A DNA stretch of 64,000 nt from a bacterium (GCA_028821575.1 JAPPFW010000071.1:62001-126000); one strand, 5' to 3'. Positions 34,657 through 44,574 are shown, numbered from the stretch's first letter. Notes: generated by a model not told the origin, from the sequence alone. Numbers and translations: made by a program.

Positions 34657-36186
34657 TCAATGCCTGAACTGGCGTTCACCGGTGAACAGCATCGAGAGGC
34701 CCAGGGCGTCGGCTGCCTCGATCACCGCCCGGTCGTTGACCGAGCCGCCCGGCTGCACGACGGTGGTCACCCCCGCCGCCGCTGCCGCCTCGACACCATC
34801 CGGGAAGGGGAAGAAGCCATCGGAGGCGCACACCCCTCCCACCACCCTCCCTCCGGCCTTAGCGGACGCCATGTCGACCGCACCCACCCGGTCCTTGTGG
34901 CCACCGGCGATCCCCCACGCGGTCCTGTCCTTCGCCATGACGACGGCGTTGGACGAGACGTAGGCGCACACAGTCCAGGCGAACACCGCGTCCGCCCGCT
35001 CGCCTGGAGTCGGCTTCCGTCCGGTGACCACATTCCACTCCCGGGGTCGAGTGGGAAAACCCGGGGGCGCCTGAACCAACCAGCCACCGTCGATCTGGCG
35101 GACGGTTCGTGAGGGGGAGTCAGGCAGCGGCGCCTCGAGGATACGCGTTCCGGCCCTCCTTGCACGGATCCGGTCTATCACGCCGTCGTCGAATCCGGGA
35201 GCGATGACCACATCCGCCTGTGGCGACTGCTCCAGGCATGTCACCGTGTCGGTGTCGACCACCCTGTTCAGTGCCACCACCCCTCCGAAGGAGGCACGCC
35301 GATCACACTCGATCGCCCTGCCGTAAGCATCGGGTAGACCCACTCCCTCCGCCACGCCACACGGGCCGGCATGCTTGATCACCGCCACCGCCGGACGCCT
35401 ACCCAGATCGTTGACCAGCGCCCAGGCAGCCCCCGCATCCAGGAGGTTCAGGTAACTGAGCGGAACTCCCCCGTGCTGGATGGTGCGATCCCACCACTCG
35501 GGGGCGTCCTCACCCTTCCTGCCCGCCCGGCGGTACCGAGCGGCGGGCTGGTGGGGGTTCTCGCCGTAGCGGAGCGGGTCCGCCCTCTCCAACGTGATGT
35601 GCAGGGTCGGTGGGAGCACCGGAGGCGCCCCCTCCGAGTCATCGAGCCAGGCGACGATGGCCGAGTCGTACGCCGCGGTACGGGCGAAGGCGGACCGGGC
35701 GAGATTCCGCCTGGTGGCGAGGGACAGTTCCCCGGTCGAGCGCAGTTCTTCGAGGACCCTCCTGTAGTCACCGGGATCGACCACCACCCCGACATGGGCA
35801 TGGTTCTTGGCCGCGGCCCTTACAAGGGCAGGACCACCGATGTCGATCATCTCGATCCCCGGCGCGGTAGCGAACGGGTACAGGTTGACCACCACCAGAT
35901 CGATGGGATCGATCCGGTGCTCCTCGAGTTCAGCTACGTGGGCAGGATCGCTGCGGTCGGCGAGTACTCCCCCGTGGATGCGGGGATGCAGGGTCACGAC
36001 CCGGTGTCCCAGCATCGGCGGGCTCCCGGTGTGGTCGGCCACATCGGTGACCTCCAAACCCGCCCCCTCGAGTACGCGGGCCGTACCTCCGCTACTGAGC
36101 AGGTCCCATCCCAACTCGGATAGGCCGGCGGCCAGTTCCACCACGCCGCTCTTGTCGTAGACCGACAGCAGGGCCCTGCGTCTCAT
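34657..36186 (-). CDS. purH: Bifunctional AICAR formyltransferase / IMP cyclohydrolase PurH
   Basis: A 509-residue enzyme for the last two steps of IMP synthesis. The N-terminal methylglyoxal-synthase-like domain (1-190, YDKSGVVELAAGLSELGWDLLSSGG) closes the ring; the C-terminal formyltransferase domain has KHAGPCGVAEGV with the Lys and His of the active site and SDGFFPFPDGVEAAAAAGVT near the end. Folate donor comes from folD, 70 bases downstream. It lies just after sucD with 44 bases between. Confidence 0.96.
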   Translation of the reverse strand: MRRRALLSVYDKSGVVELAAGLSELGWDLLSSGGTARVLEGAGLEVTDVADHTGSPPMLGHRVVTLHPRIHGGVLADRSDPAHVAELEEHRIDPIDLVVVNLYPFATAPGIEMIDIGGPALVRAAAKNHAHVGVVVDPGDYRRVLEELRSTGELSLATRRNLARSAFARTAAYDSAIVAWLDDSEGAPPVLPPTLHITLERADPLRYGENPHQPAARYRRAGRKGEDAPEWWDRTIQHGGVPLSYLNLLDAGAAWALVNDLGRRPAVAVIKHAGPCGVAEGVGLPDAYGRAIECDRRASFGGVVALNRVVDTDTVTCLEQSPQADVVIAPGFDDGVIDRIRARRAGTRILEAPLPDSPSRTVRQIDGGWLVQAPPGFPTRPREWNVVTGRKPTPGERADAVFAWTVCAYVSSNAVVMAKDRTAWGIAGGHKDRVGAVDMASAKAGGRVVGGVCASDGFFPFPDGVEAAAAAGVTTVVQPGGSVNDRAVIEAADALGLSMLFTGERQFRH

Positions 36187-36230
36187 GGCCCGACCTCGAC
36201 GCCGGGCATCACATCACTCCCGAGGCCATG

Positions 36231-37115
36231 TCAGAGGTCTTTCACCACCTCCACCATCAGAGCTCCCGCCTCGGTGGGGTTGGCGCCGACTCTGACCCCG
36301 GCCGTCTGAAGGGCTTCGATCTTCGCCTTGGCCGTCCCCTTGCCCCCGGAGACGATGGCGCCTGCATGACCCATCTTCTTGCCGGGAGGCGCGGTGATTC
36401 CGGCCACGTAGGCGACGACCGGCTTCGTCATGCGAGCGCTGATGAACTCGGCGGCCTCCTCCTCGGCCGAACCACCGATCTCGCCGATCATCATGACCGC
36501 CCCGGTCTCAGGATCGTCCTCGAAGGCGGCCAGGCAGTCGGTAAAAGAGGTGCCGGGTACGGGGTCACCGCCGATACCCACACATGTGGTTACCCCGATC
36601 CCGTTGAGCTTCAACTCGTACAGCGCCTGGTAGGTGAGGGTTCCCGAGCGGCTCACGATCCCCACGGGACCCCCCGCGAGGGCGATGTGTCCGGCGGTTA
36701 TGCCTATGTTGGCTCTGCCGGGACTGATGATGCCCGGACAGTTGGGCCCGATCACACGCACCTCCGGGTGATCGCGCAGCATCTTGTTGCAGAGCCACGC
36801 CTCGTCCTTGGCCGGAACTCCCTCGGTGATGACCACCACAAGGCTCACGCCCCCTTCGGCGGCTTCTACGACCGCGGCCTTGACGAACGGCGCCGGGATG
36901 AACAGGCAGGACACGTCGGCGCCGGTCGCCTCCACCGCGTCGGCAACCGTGGCGAACACCGGGATTCCCTCCACATCCGAACCGGCCTTGAAGGGGTTGG
37001 TCCCGGCCACGACCTTGGTGCCGTAGTCCCTGTTTCGCAGCCCGTAGAACCGTCCCTGGCGCCCCGTGAGACCCTGGTAGACAACCCGGCTGTCCCCGTC
37101 TACCCAGATGCTCAC
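36231..37115 (-). CDS. sucD: Succinyl-CoA ligase alpha subunit
   Basis: A 294-residue CoA-binding subunit. The N-terminal Rossmann domain (VVYQGLTGRQGRFYG) binds CoA, GPNCPGIISPG is conserved, and GHAGAIVSGGKGTA near residue 245 holds the active-site His that is phosphorylated. It makes ATP or GTP from succinyl-CoA with SucC. Its GTG start overlaps the sucC stop by 4 bases. Usual length is about 290. Confidence 0.96.
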   Translation of the reverse strand: MSIWVDGDSRVVYQGLTGRQGRFYGLRNRDYGTKVVAGTNPFKAGSDVEGIPVFATVADAVEATGADVSCLFIPAPFVKAAVVEAAEGGVSLVVVITEGVPAKDEAWLCNKMLRDHPEVRVIGPNCPGIISPGRANIGITAGHIALAGGPVGIVSRSGTLTYQALYELKLNGIGVTTCVGIGGDPVPGTSFTDCLAAFEDDPETGAVMMIGEIGGSAEEEAAEFISARMTKPVVAYVAGITAPPGKKMGHAGAIVSGGKGTAKAKIEALQTAGVRVGANPTEAGALMVEVVKDL

Positions 37116-38260
37116 AACCCGGCTCCTGCAAGTTCCACCGCCTTGGCCGCGCCCGCCGGCATCGAGTCGGCCAGCATCAGCATCTCCGACAGCCGGGGTG
37201 CAATCATCGCGCGGCCCTGCTCGGCGTTCGTACCGTCAAGACGCAGGACGATCGGCGACCGCATCGCCACCCGGTCCAGCGCCTCGAGGATGCCCTCGAC
37301 TACCACCTCCCCCTTGACTATGCCCCCGAAGATATTGATGAAGATCGCCCGCACCGCGGGGTCGTTGTTGATCACCTCGAGGGCGCCCGCCATAGTGTCC
37401 GCATCCGCCCCTCCTCCTATGTCGAGGAAGTTGGCGGCTGAACCGCCCGCCTGCGCGACCACATCGACAGTGCTCATGGCCAGTCCCGCCCCGTTGGCAA
37501 TCACACCGACCGCGCCGTCGAGGCCGACGTACTGGAGTCCGCGGGTGTGGGCCGCGGACTCCCGCTCATCCCTGGGCTGTGTGGCGTCGTACTCCTCGTA
37601 CTCGGGATGCCGGAAACGAGAGTTGGCGTCCAGGGTGACCTTGGCGTCGAGGACGCGGACGCGGCCGTCCGGAGTGAGGATGAGGGGATTGATCTCCACC
37701 AGGTCGGCGTCGCCTTCGACGAAGGCCAGGTAGAGCTTGAGCAGGACTTCCACGAGTTCGTCGGCGGCCATCTCATCGAGCCGGGCGGCTGCAACCCACC
37801 CGCGTGCGTCCGCTTCGCTCAGACCCTCGACGGGATCAACCCACACTTTGGCGATACTGTCGGGATCCGACTCGGCCACCGCCTCGATTTCCACCCCTCC
37901 CCGGGCGGACAGGATCCCCAGATACCGCCGGGCGGAACGGTCCAGCGTGAAACTGGCGTAGTACTCGGCGGCGATCTGCGCGGCTTCCTCGATGAGCACG
38001 CACCCCACCGTGTGCCCCCCGATGTCCATGCCCAGGATGGACTCGGTGGCGGTCACCACTTCCGGCTCGTCCCTGGCCAGCTTGATCCCGCCGGCCTTGC
38101 CCCTTCCCCCGATATGAACCTGGGCCTTGACCACTACGGGATAGCCGAGCCGCTCGGCGATCTCACGGGCCTCGGAAGGGGCGAGGGCCACGAATCCCGG
38201 GGACACGGGGAGCCCGTACCGGGCGAAGAACTCTTTTCCCTGGTGTTCGAGAAGGTCCAC
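37112..38260 (-). CDS. sucC: Succinyl-CoA ligase beta subunit
   Basis: A 382-residue ATP-grasp subunit starting MDLLEHQGKEFFARYGLPV, the typical SucC N-terminus. VKAQVHIGGRGKAGGIKLA contacts nucleotide, and NGAGLAMSTVD and NIFGGIVKGE are C-terminal family motifs. GTG at 38260 is chosen to match the family; ATG at 38293 would add 11 residues, and neither has a clear ribosome site. First gene of the sucCD operon. A DnaA-box-like TTGTCCACA lies at 38318-38326. Confidence 0.95.
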   Translation of the reverse strand: MDLLEHQGKEFFARYGLPVSPGFVALAPSEAREIAERLGYPVVVKAQVHIGGRGKAGGIKLARDEPEVVTATESILGMDIGGHTVGCVLIEEAAQIAAEYYASFTLDRSARRYLGILSARGGVEIEAVAESDPDSIAKVWVDPVEGLSEADARGWVAAARLDEMAADELVEVLLKLYLAFVEGDADLVEINPLILTPDGRVRVLDAKVTLDANSRFRHPEYEEYDATQPRDERESAAHTRGLQYVGLDGAVGVIANGAGLAMSTVDVVAQAGGSAANFLDIGGGADADTMAGALEVINNDPAVRAIFINIFGGIVKGEVVVEGILEALDRVAMRSPIVLRLDGTNAEQGRAMIAPRLSEMLMLADSMPAGAAKAVELAGAGL

Positions 38261-38373
38261 GGAGCGTGATTCTATCCGAGTGTGAGGCGGCATCCATCGG
38301 TGAAGGAGCTCCCCACCTTGTCCACAGAGAACCTCCGGAGGCGGGCCAGTTCGTCCTACGGTACGGGCCCTGG

Positions 38374-38588
<215 letters not shown>

Positions 38589-38590
<2 letters not shown>

Positions 38591-38981
38591 AGCGGGACCT
38601 CACATTCGACTCCACCCATCCGGTCACCTCGGCGAGGGGGGTTCCGGGTGTGAAGATGGCCCCCATCCCCTGCTCCTTGAGCCGCTCGGCGTCGTGATCG
38701 GGAACTATCCCACCGCCAAACACCACGATGTCGTCGATGGCCTGCGCCCTTAGCAACTCGACGACCGCAGGGAAGAGGGTCATGTGGGCACCCGAGAGAG
38801 TGGACAGACCGATGGCATCGACATCTTCGTGGATTGCCGTCTCGACGATCTGGGCGGGAGTCTGGTGCAACCCCGTGTAGATCACCTCGTTACCGGCGTC
38901 TCTCAAGGCCCTGGCAACCACCTTGGCGCCGCGGTCGTGACCGTCCAGCCCCGGCTTGGCGATCAGGATGCGCCTCGGCAC
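38589..38981 (-). CDS. Methylmalonyl-CoA mutase-type cobalamin-binding subunit
   Basis: A 130-residue B12-binding domain. AKPGLDGHDRGAKVVARAL has the DxHxxG motif whose His coordinates cobalt, and LSTLSGAHMTLFP and FGGGIVPDHDAERL complete the Rossmann-like fold. In two-part mutases this is the small C-terminal subunit paired with a catalytic barrel, which is not in the window. It starts with GTG 10 bases after the transaldolase stop, so they are likely co-transcribed. The last bases overlap the PIN fragment. Confidence 0.88.
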
Positions 38982-38991
38982 CGCCCGGTCC

Positions 38992-40140
38992 TCACGTCCC
39001 CGGCCCGGAACGCGAGCCGGCGGCTGACATCAGCTCCCGCTTCCGCGCGATATCGCCGATCATCTCGCGGAACGAGGCCACGAAGCTCCCTACTCCCTGC
39101 CGCTCCAGCTTGGCGGCCACATCGTCGTAGTCGATCCCCACCGCCTCGAGGTCCTTGAGGACCAGCACCCCATCGTTCATCTGCCGGACGCCGAGCGCCG
39201 CGGGCCGGTCGGGGCCGTGGTCCTCGTAGGCGGCCAGGGCCGACTCGGGCAGGGTGTTGATGGTCTCGGGCGCCACGAGCGTATCGATGTAGAGGGTGTC
39301 TGAGTAGTCGGGGTTCTTTGTCGACGTGGACGCCCACAGAGGCTTCTGCACCCGGGCCCCGAGACGGCACAGTTCGTGCCAGCGTTCGGACGAGAAGGCC
39401 CGCAGGAACTCGAGATAGGCGACCCGGGCGTTGGCCACGGCGGCCCGACCTCGGAGGGCGAGCGCCTCGGGCGTTCCGATCGTCTCCAGCCGCGAGTCCA
39501 CCTCGGTGTCGAATCGCGAAACGAAGAACGAAGCGACCGAAGTGACCGCCGCAGGGCGCCCGCCCGCCCGGGCGAACCTCTCCAGCCCGGTCAGGTAAGC
39601 GTCGATGACGGACCCGTACCGGTCGAGAGAGAAGATGAGGGTGACGTTCACGGAAATCCCCTCTGCGATCAGATCCTCGACCGCGGTTACACCTTCTCTC
39701 GTGGCGGGTACCTTGATCAGCAGGTTGGGACGGTTGACCCGCTTCACCCAGTCCCGCGCCTCCTCGACGGTCGGTGCCGGGTCGTGAGCCAACTCCGGTG
39801 ACACTTCCACCGACACGAAACCGTCCAGTCCCCCCGTCGTGCGATGGACGGGCTCCAAGACATCGCAAGCCCGGCGGATGTCGCTGGTGACCACCGCCGT
39901 GTAGATCTCGTCGACGCTCGCGTCGCGTTCCACGAGGTCCCCGATCTGGGCATCGTAGGAGTCACCCGACGTCACCGCCTTTGCGAAGATGGTCGGATTC
40001 GAGGTGACCCCGCTGATCGCCTTGCCCAGGTAGCGGTCGAGTTCCCGCGACTCGAGCATATCCCTGGAGATCGAGTCGAGCCAGACCGACTGGCCCAGCC
40101 CCGCGAGGTTGTGAAGCCTGGAGTTGCTGCTCCCCGACAC
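38992..40140 (-). CDS. tal: Transaldolase
   Basis: A 382-residue class of transaldolase longer than the E. coli type, common in actinobacteria. AISGVTSNPTIFAKAV near residue 40, NLLIKVPATREGV with the Schiff-base lysine near 140, and SVNVTLIFSLDRYG are conserved. KPLWASTSTKNPDYSD is a C-terminal active-site segment. It moves dihydroxyacetone units in the pentose phosphate pathway. GTG start with AAAGGGAGG upstream. It is followed closely by a B12-binding mutase subunit, an unusual pairing. Confidence 0.95.
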   Translation of the reverse strand: MSGSSNSRLHNLAGLGQSVWLDSISRDMLESRELDRYLGKAISGVTSNPTIFAKAVTSGDSYDAQIGDLVERDASVDEIYTAVVTSDIRRACDVLEPVHRTTGGLDGFVSVEVSPELAHDPAPTVEEARDWVKRVNRPNLLIKVPATREGVTAVEDLIAEGISVNVTLIFSLDRYGSVIDAYLTGLERFARAGGRPAAVTSVASFFVSRFDTEVDSRLETIGTPEALALRGRAAVANARVAYLEFLRAFSSERWHELCRLGARVQKPLWASTSTKNPDYSDTLYIDTLVAPETINTLPESALAAYEDHGPDRPAALGVRQMNDGVLVLKDLEAVGIDYDDVAAKLERQGVGSFVASFREMIGDIARKRELMSAAGSRSGPGT

Positions 40141-40313
40141 TTTCGTACCTCCCTTTGATCAGCCCTTCCGGGACCCACCTCCGGCGTGGCCCCGGCCTCG
40201 ACGCCGGTAACCCCACGCTAATACAACCGCAGACCAGTGGATACATCCCGGAGCGGGCAGTCGATGGCTCCCCGGCGCTAGGTCCGATCACGGAGTCCGC
40301 TTCCCAGGAGACG

Positions 40314-42551
40314 TCAGATCTTGGAGAGAGGCGCCCAGCAGAGCAGCAGCCGTTTGTGGCCGACCGTCTCGAACAGGACATCGACCTCCGCTCGGTCCCC
40401 TTCGCCCGTGACCGCTTGTACCCGGCCCGTCCCCCACTTGTCGTGCCTCACTCGATCACCCGCCGATATCTCCCGGGCCGCCAAGGGGTCGCCTCGGTCC
40501 ACGATCGACTCCTTGCGGGCATCCCGTTCCCGGAACCGGACGTTGCTCATAAGGTCGAGAGGGATCTCCTTGAGGAAACGGGAAGGTCCGTTGTGGGAGG
40601 ACATCCCATAGAGCATGCGGGTTCGCGAGCGGGACAGGTAGAGGCGCCGGCGGGCCCTGGTCAACCCCACGTAGCAGAGCCGTCTCTCCTCCTCGAGTTC
40701 GTCCGGGTCGGTCAGGGCCCGTGCGTGGGGGAATACTCCGTCCTCCATCCCGACTATGAACACCACCGGGAACTCGAGACCCTTTGCATTGTGCAGGGTC
40801 ATCAGCGTGACCGCTCCACTCCCCTCCTCGAGGTCATCGATGTCCCCCCTCAGGCTGACCGACTCCAGGTAGAGCTCCAGGCGCCGGAGCCCCTCCACGT
40901 CGTCCCATGGCTCCGTCTCCGCCGCCTGCCTACGCGACTCGACCTCGAACTCCTCCGCGCCGGATACCAATTCCCGCAGGTTATCGGCCCTCCCTTGGGC
41001 CTCGAACGTGCCCTCCGCTTCGACCGACTCCAGATAGCCGACATCTTCGAGAACCGCCTTGACCAGGGCGGCGGGACCCTTGTCGACCCTCTGCCGGAGA
41101 TCTTCCACCAAGCGCAGAAATCCGCGGATCGCATTGGCGGACCGGGTAGCGAGCGCGCCGATCTCATCGCTGTGGCCCAGCGCGGTCAAGAAGGAGACCC
41201 CTTCCGCCTCCGCATACCTCTCCACGTGCCCGATCGTGACATTGCCTATGCCGCGCCGGGGAAGGTTGACGATACGCCGCGCCGAGATGTCGTCATCCGG
41301 GTTGCAGAGGACGCGCAGGTAGGCGAGCACGTCCTTGATCTCGCGGCGCTCGTAGAATCTCACCGACCCGATCACGTTGTGGTGGATCTCGTGACGGCCG
41401 AGCACCTCCTCGATCACGCGGCTCTGGGCGTTGACCCGGTAGAAGACCGCCATCTCGGACAGGTCGAATCCCTCGGACTCCAGATCGAAGACCTCGTCGG
41501 CCACGAACCCGGCCTCGTCGCGCTCATCCTCGGCGTCGTAGAGCATCAGCGGCCTGCCGATTCCGAGATCGCTCCAGAGGCGTTTGGGCTGGCGGCGCCC
41601 GTTGTTGGAGATGACGGCGTTGGCAGCGGAGAGGATGGTCTCGGTCGAGCGGTAGTTCTGGTCAAGGACCACCACCTTGGCCTCCGGGAAGTCACGCTCG
41701 AAGTCGAGGATGTTGCGGATGTCGGCGCCCCGGAAGCGGTAGATCGACTGGTCGGCGTCCCCTACCGCACAGATGTTGCGGTGCTGGCCGGCAAGTTGCT
41801 TCACGAGTAGGTACTGGGCGCGGTTGGTGTCCTGGAACTCGTCCACGTGGAGGTAGCGGAAGCGATCCTGGTAGTGCTCCAGCAAGTCCGGGAAGGCATC
41901 GAACAGCACGGTGGTGACCATGAGCAGGTCGTCGAAGTCCATCGCCGAGGCTTCCACCAGCCGCTGCTGGTAGAGGCGGTACACGTCGGCCAGGATCTCG
42001 TGATGAAACCCGTAGCCCTGGCCGCCGAAGGCCTCGTAGTCGATCAGCTCGTTCTTGGCTTTCGAGATGGTGGCCCGGATTGATCGAGGAGGGAACTTCT
42101 TGGTGTCCAGGCCAAGGTCCCGCACGACCAGGGTGACCGCCCGCAGGGAGTCGCGAGAGTCGTAGATCGTGAAACCGGACCGGTATCCCAGCCGGGGTGC
42201 CTCCCGGCGCAGGATCCGGACGCACGCGGAGTGGAAGGTGGAAACCCACATGGTGCGTGCCGCTCCACCCACCAGGCGCCCGACCCGCTCCTTCATCTCC
42301 CCAGCGGCCTTGTTGGTGAACGTGATGGCCAGCACGTCCCAGGGCGATACGTCCAGGTCACGGATGAGATGGGCAACCCGGTAGGTGAGCACCCGCGTCT
42401 TGCCAGAGCCCGCGCCTGCAACCACCAGCACCGGTCCTTCTGTAGTCGCCACCGCCTCCCGCTGCACCGGGTTGAGGTCGTCGAACAGGACCGAGGCGGC
42501 GGCCTCGGACCGCGCGGGATTGGTTTCCATCAACTTGACCATGCAGGCCAT
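40314..42551 (-). CDS. pcrA: UvrD/PcrA-family DNA helicase
   Basis: A 745-residue SF1A helicase. The Q motif is LNPVQREAV, Walker A is AGAGSGKTRVL, motif II is HVDEFQDTN, motif III is VGDADQSIYRFRGAD, and motif VI is VGLTRARRRLYLS. It unwinds DNA 3' to 5' in repair and replication restart. The C-terminal SH3-like segment (DRVRHDKWGTGRVQAV) interacts with RNA polymerase in PcrA. A perfect palindrome lies 20 bases upstream of the start codon. Confidence 0.95.
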   Translation of the reverse strand: MACMVKLMETNPARSEAAASVLFDDLNPVQREAVATTEGPVLVVAGAGSGKTRVLTYRVAHLIRDLDVSPWDVLAITFTNKAAGEMKERVGRLVGGAARTMWVSTFHSACVRILRREAPRLGYRSGFTIYDSRDSLRAVTLVVRDLGLDTKKFPPRSIRATISKAKNELIDYEAFGGQGYGFHHEILADVYRLYQQRLVEASAMDFDDLLMVTTVLFDAFPDLLEHYQDRFRYLHVDEFQDTNRAQYLLVKQLAGQHRNICAVGDADQSIYRFRGADIRNILDFERDFPEAKVVVLDQNYRSTETILSAANAVISNNGRRQPKRLWSDLGIGRPLMLYDAEDERDEAGFVADEVFDLESEGFDLSEMAVFYRVNAQSRVIEEVLGRHEIHHNVIGSVRFYERREIKDVLAYLRVLCNPDDDISARRIVNLPRRGIGNVTIGHVERYAEAEGVSFLTALGHSDEIGALATRSANAIRGFLRLVEDLRQRVDKGPAALVKAVLEDVGYLESVEAEGTFEAQGRADNLRELVSGAEEFEVESRRQAAETEPWDDVEGLRRLELYLESVSLRGDIDDLEEGSGAVTLMTLHNAKGLEFPVVFIVGMEDGVFPHARALTDPDELEEERRLCYVGLTRARRRLYLSRSRTRMLYGMSSHNGPSRFLKEIPLDLMSNVRFRERDARKESIVDRGDPLAAREISAGDRVRHDKWGTGRVQAVTGEGDRAEVDVLFETVGHKRLLLCWAPLSKI

Positions 42552-42571
42552 CTTACCGGCGGTCCACGACA

Positions 42572-42595
42572 GCTAATCACACTAGTGTGATTAGC
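42572..42595. promoter_or_regulatory. Perfect 24-bp palindrome between pcrA and the OYE-family gene
   Basis: GCTAATCACACT and its exact reverse complement AGTGTGATTAGC form an uninterrupted palindrome. It lies 20 bases before the pcrA start and 126 bases before the OYE gene. Operator for a dimeric repressor is the best guess; a T tract is absent, so a terminator is unlikely. Confidence 0.6.
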
Positions 42596-42721
42596 GCGCT
42601 CGCGAGCACGAACGGTCGCCTCGGAGGGGTGTTGCGGCAGCACGGAGTCAAAGGCGCCTCGGTAGTGAGTCTCTAGTGCCACAATGCCCCCACCCGAACA
42701 CACCGCCGTCAGGAGATCGCG

Positions 42722-43924
42722 ATGAGCAACCTCCCCCTCTACTTGCAGCCAGGGCGGATCGGGTCGCTCACCATCGCCAACCGGATCGTGCGGGCCGCAA
42801 CGTCGGAGACCATGGCGGCAGCCGACGGAGAGGTACTGGACTCCTACGTGGACCTGTACCGTCGCCTGGCCGCCGGCGGGACGGGTCTCATCCTCACCGG
42901 ACACATGTACGTCGACCCCCGCGGGCAGGCCAGCCGTAACCAGACCGGGATCCATCGCGACGGAGTAGTCCCTTCCCTCCGGCGGGCTACCGGCGCCGTG
43001 CACGAGTCCGGCGGGAGGATTTTCGCCCAACTCGGCCATTGCGGCAGCCAGACCATGATGTCGTCCATCACCCCCGTGGCGCCTTCTCCGGTGCCGAACG
43101 CCATGTACGCCAAACAACCCGAGGAACTGTCGACCGCCGGCATCGAGGCATTGGTGCGCGCCTTCGGCGACGCCGCCCGGCGGGCAGCCGACGCGGGCTT
43201 CGACGGCGTCCACATTCATGGCGGCAACGGTTACCTGATCTCGGAATTCTGCTCGCCGCACGCCAACACGCGGCAGGACCGATGGGGTGGGGACCCCGAA
43301 CGCCGCAGCCGGTTCTTCCTCGAGGTCTACGAGGCCGTGCGCGCGGCAGTGGGAACCGGCTTCCCCGTGACGGCGCGGCTCAGCGTGGAGGACTCCGTTC
43401 CGGGGGGCTTACAGCGGGAGGAGTCGCTTCAGCGAGCCAGGCTGCTGGCCGACCACGGCATCGACGGATTCGAGACCACGTTCGGCGTCATGCGCAGCTA
43501 TTCGGAGAACATACGCCCTTACGTGGCGGTCAGCCGCAGCCAGGCCCTTCGTCAGATGCTGGTGCAACGGTGGTGGAACGCGGAGGGCGGGGAAGCCTAT
43601 TACCGGCCCTTTGCTCGCGATGTCCGCAGGGCTGCACAGGTGCCGGTCATCCTGGTGGGGGGCGTGCGCACCACCGGGACAATGACCGATGTCCTGGCCG
43701 CCGGCGATGCAGACTTTCTCGCCATGGCCCGCCCGTTCATCCGCGAACCCGACCTCGTGCGCAAGCTGGAAGCGGGACGGACGGGCGGTGTGGAGTGCGT
43801 CTCGTGCAACATATGCCTGGCCCACGATGGCTGGGACCCGTTGCAGTGCTGGCGCGACTCCCCGACCAACGTCATCCGCCACATCGGCAGGCACTACTGG
43901 ACCAACCGCCGAAATCCGCAGTAG
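42722..43924 (+). CDS. NADH:flavin oxidoreductase, Old Yellow Enzyme family
   Basis: A 400-residue FMN-binding TIM barrel. The N-terminus (IGSLTIANRIVRAATSETMA) and GFDGVHIHGGNGYLISEFCSPHANTRQDRWGG are the substrate and flavin signatures, and VGGVRTTGTMTDVLAAGDADFLAMARPFIREPDL the phosphate-binding end. A C-terminal VSCNICL pair of Cys resembles the iron-sulfur segment of 2,4-dienoyl-CoA reductase-like members, but only two of four Cys are clear. The substrate is unknown; the second C-terminal domain of large enzymes is missing. Confidence 0.88.
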   Translation: MSNLPLYLQPGRIGSLTIANRIVRAATSETMAAADGEVLDSYVDLYRRLAAGGTGLILTGHMYVDPRGQASRNQTGIHRDGVVPSLRRATGAVHESGGRIFAQLGHCGSQTMMSSITPVAPSPVPNAMYAKQPEELSTAGIEALVRAFGDAARRAADAGFDGVHIHGGNGYLISEFCSPHANTRQDRWGGDPERRSRFFLEVYEAVRAAVGTGFPVTARLSVEDSVPGGLQREESLQRARLLADHGIDGFETTFGVMRSYSENIRPYVAVSRSQALRQMLVQRWWNAEGGEAYYRPFARDVRRAAQVPVILVGGVRTTGTMTDVLAAGDADFLAMARPFIREPDLVRKLEAGRTGGVECVSCNICLAHDGWDPLQCWRDSPTNVIRHIGRHYWTNRRNPQ

Positions 43925-43956
43925 AAGATGGCGCAGACCCAGCCGGCTAGGACCTG

Positions 43957-43983
43957 GCTACTCCTATTCGATCGTGGCGGGGG
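43957..43983. repeat. 27-bp copy of the guaA 3' end (third, shortest copy)
   Basis: Matches the guaA stop codon and last codons at 45915-45941 with two mismatches by eye. It has the size and place of an attachment-site remnant. It is followed at once by a copy of the end of the DUF6941-like gene. Confidence 0.65.
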
Positions 43984-43989
43984 CCGACA

Positions 43990-44040
43990 CTACGTGATCA
44001 CGGCCGCGTGGCGTGACCAGCAAGGAGGCTTCATCCGATG
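43990..44040 (+). pseudogene. Remnant of the 3' end of a DUF6941-like gene and start of its neighbour
   Basis: These 51 bases match 45510-45560 with few differences, including the ribosome site CAAGGAGG and the ATG of the second gene. It is the scar of a paralogous copy of the two-gene cassette at 45.2-45.8 kb. Confidence 0.65.
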
Positions 44041-44324
44041 TACCCGGTCGACGGCAGGTCATCCGGGATTCCCGGCCGCCAGTTGAACGCATCCGCGTCC
44101 CCGGAATCTAGAGTCGCGACTCCGACTTCAAGTTCGATCGCGGTTGCAACTGTGGCCTCGTAAAGAGGCGGAACTACTACCCGCCCTGGGAGTGCCGGAA
44201 CTGTGTCGGTATTCGTGTCCATGGCTTCGGACAGCATGATTGGACTTCTTCCGCCCGCGGTAACGCGGGTCGAGGGTCCGTTGTGGACCCCCAACTCGCT
44301 TGCCGCTATGAGCAGACCCGCCAC
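44031..44324 (-). CDS. Uncertain small ORF with N-terminal hydrophobic helix
   Basis: A 97-residue frame starting at GTG. AGLLIAASELG follows on from an upstream hydrophobic stretch, then a soluble part I do not recognise (VATAIELEVGVATLDSGDAD). It follows the 50-residue membrane ORF on the same strand and ends in the scar at 44.03 kb. No ribosome site is clear, and the frame could be a decayed gene. Treat as doubtful. Confidence 0.3.
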   Translation of the reverse strand: MAGLLIAASELGVHNGPSTRVTAGGRSPIMLSEAMDTNTDTVPALPGRVVVPPLYEATVATAIELEVGVATLDSGDADAFNWRPGIPDDLPSTGYIG

Positions 44325-44421
44325 GACCGCCGAACTTGCGATCCGAAGGGCACGACCCCCGGGTCAACTGCTCGACGCCGTCCACACCCGGTTCCAACTC
44401 GCCCGCGATTGACGCTTCGGC

Positions 44422-44574
44422 TTACCCGTCGTTGCCGTGGTCGGACAAGCCACTCTTCGCCCGGCTCAGTGTCGAACTGCGGTGAGTGACCGCCGCCACC
44501 ACCATAACGAGAGCAACAGCGGCGACTACTAGGACCTTGCCCGGGCCCGCATGGCTTGTCACTTTCCTAACCAT
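44422..44574 (-). CDS. Small 50-residue single-helix membrane protein
   Basis: ATG at 44574 has GGGAGG eight bases upstream and opens a 50-codon frame ending in TAA. Residues 13-29 (KVLVVAAVALVMVVAAV) form one transmembrane helix with a positively charged N-terminus (MVRKVTSHAGPGK), and the C-terminal half is polar. No family is recognised. It lies between two guaA 3'-end copies and has a perfect inverted repeat 29 bases upstream, so it looks like a regulated gene carried by the accreted element. Confidence 0.55.
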   Translation of the reverse strand: MVRKVTSHAGPGKVLVVAAVALVMVVAAVTHRSSTLSRAKSGLSDHGNDG

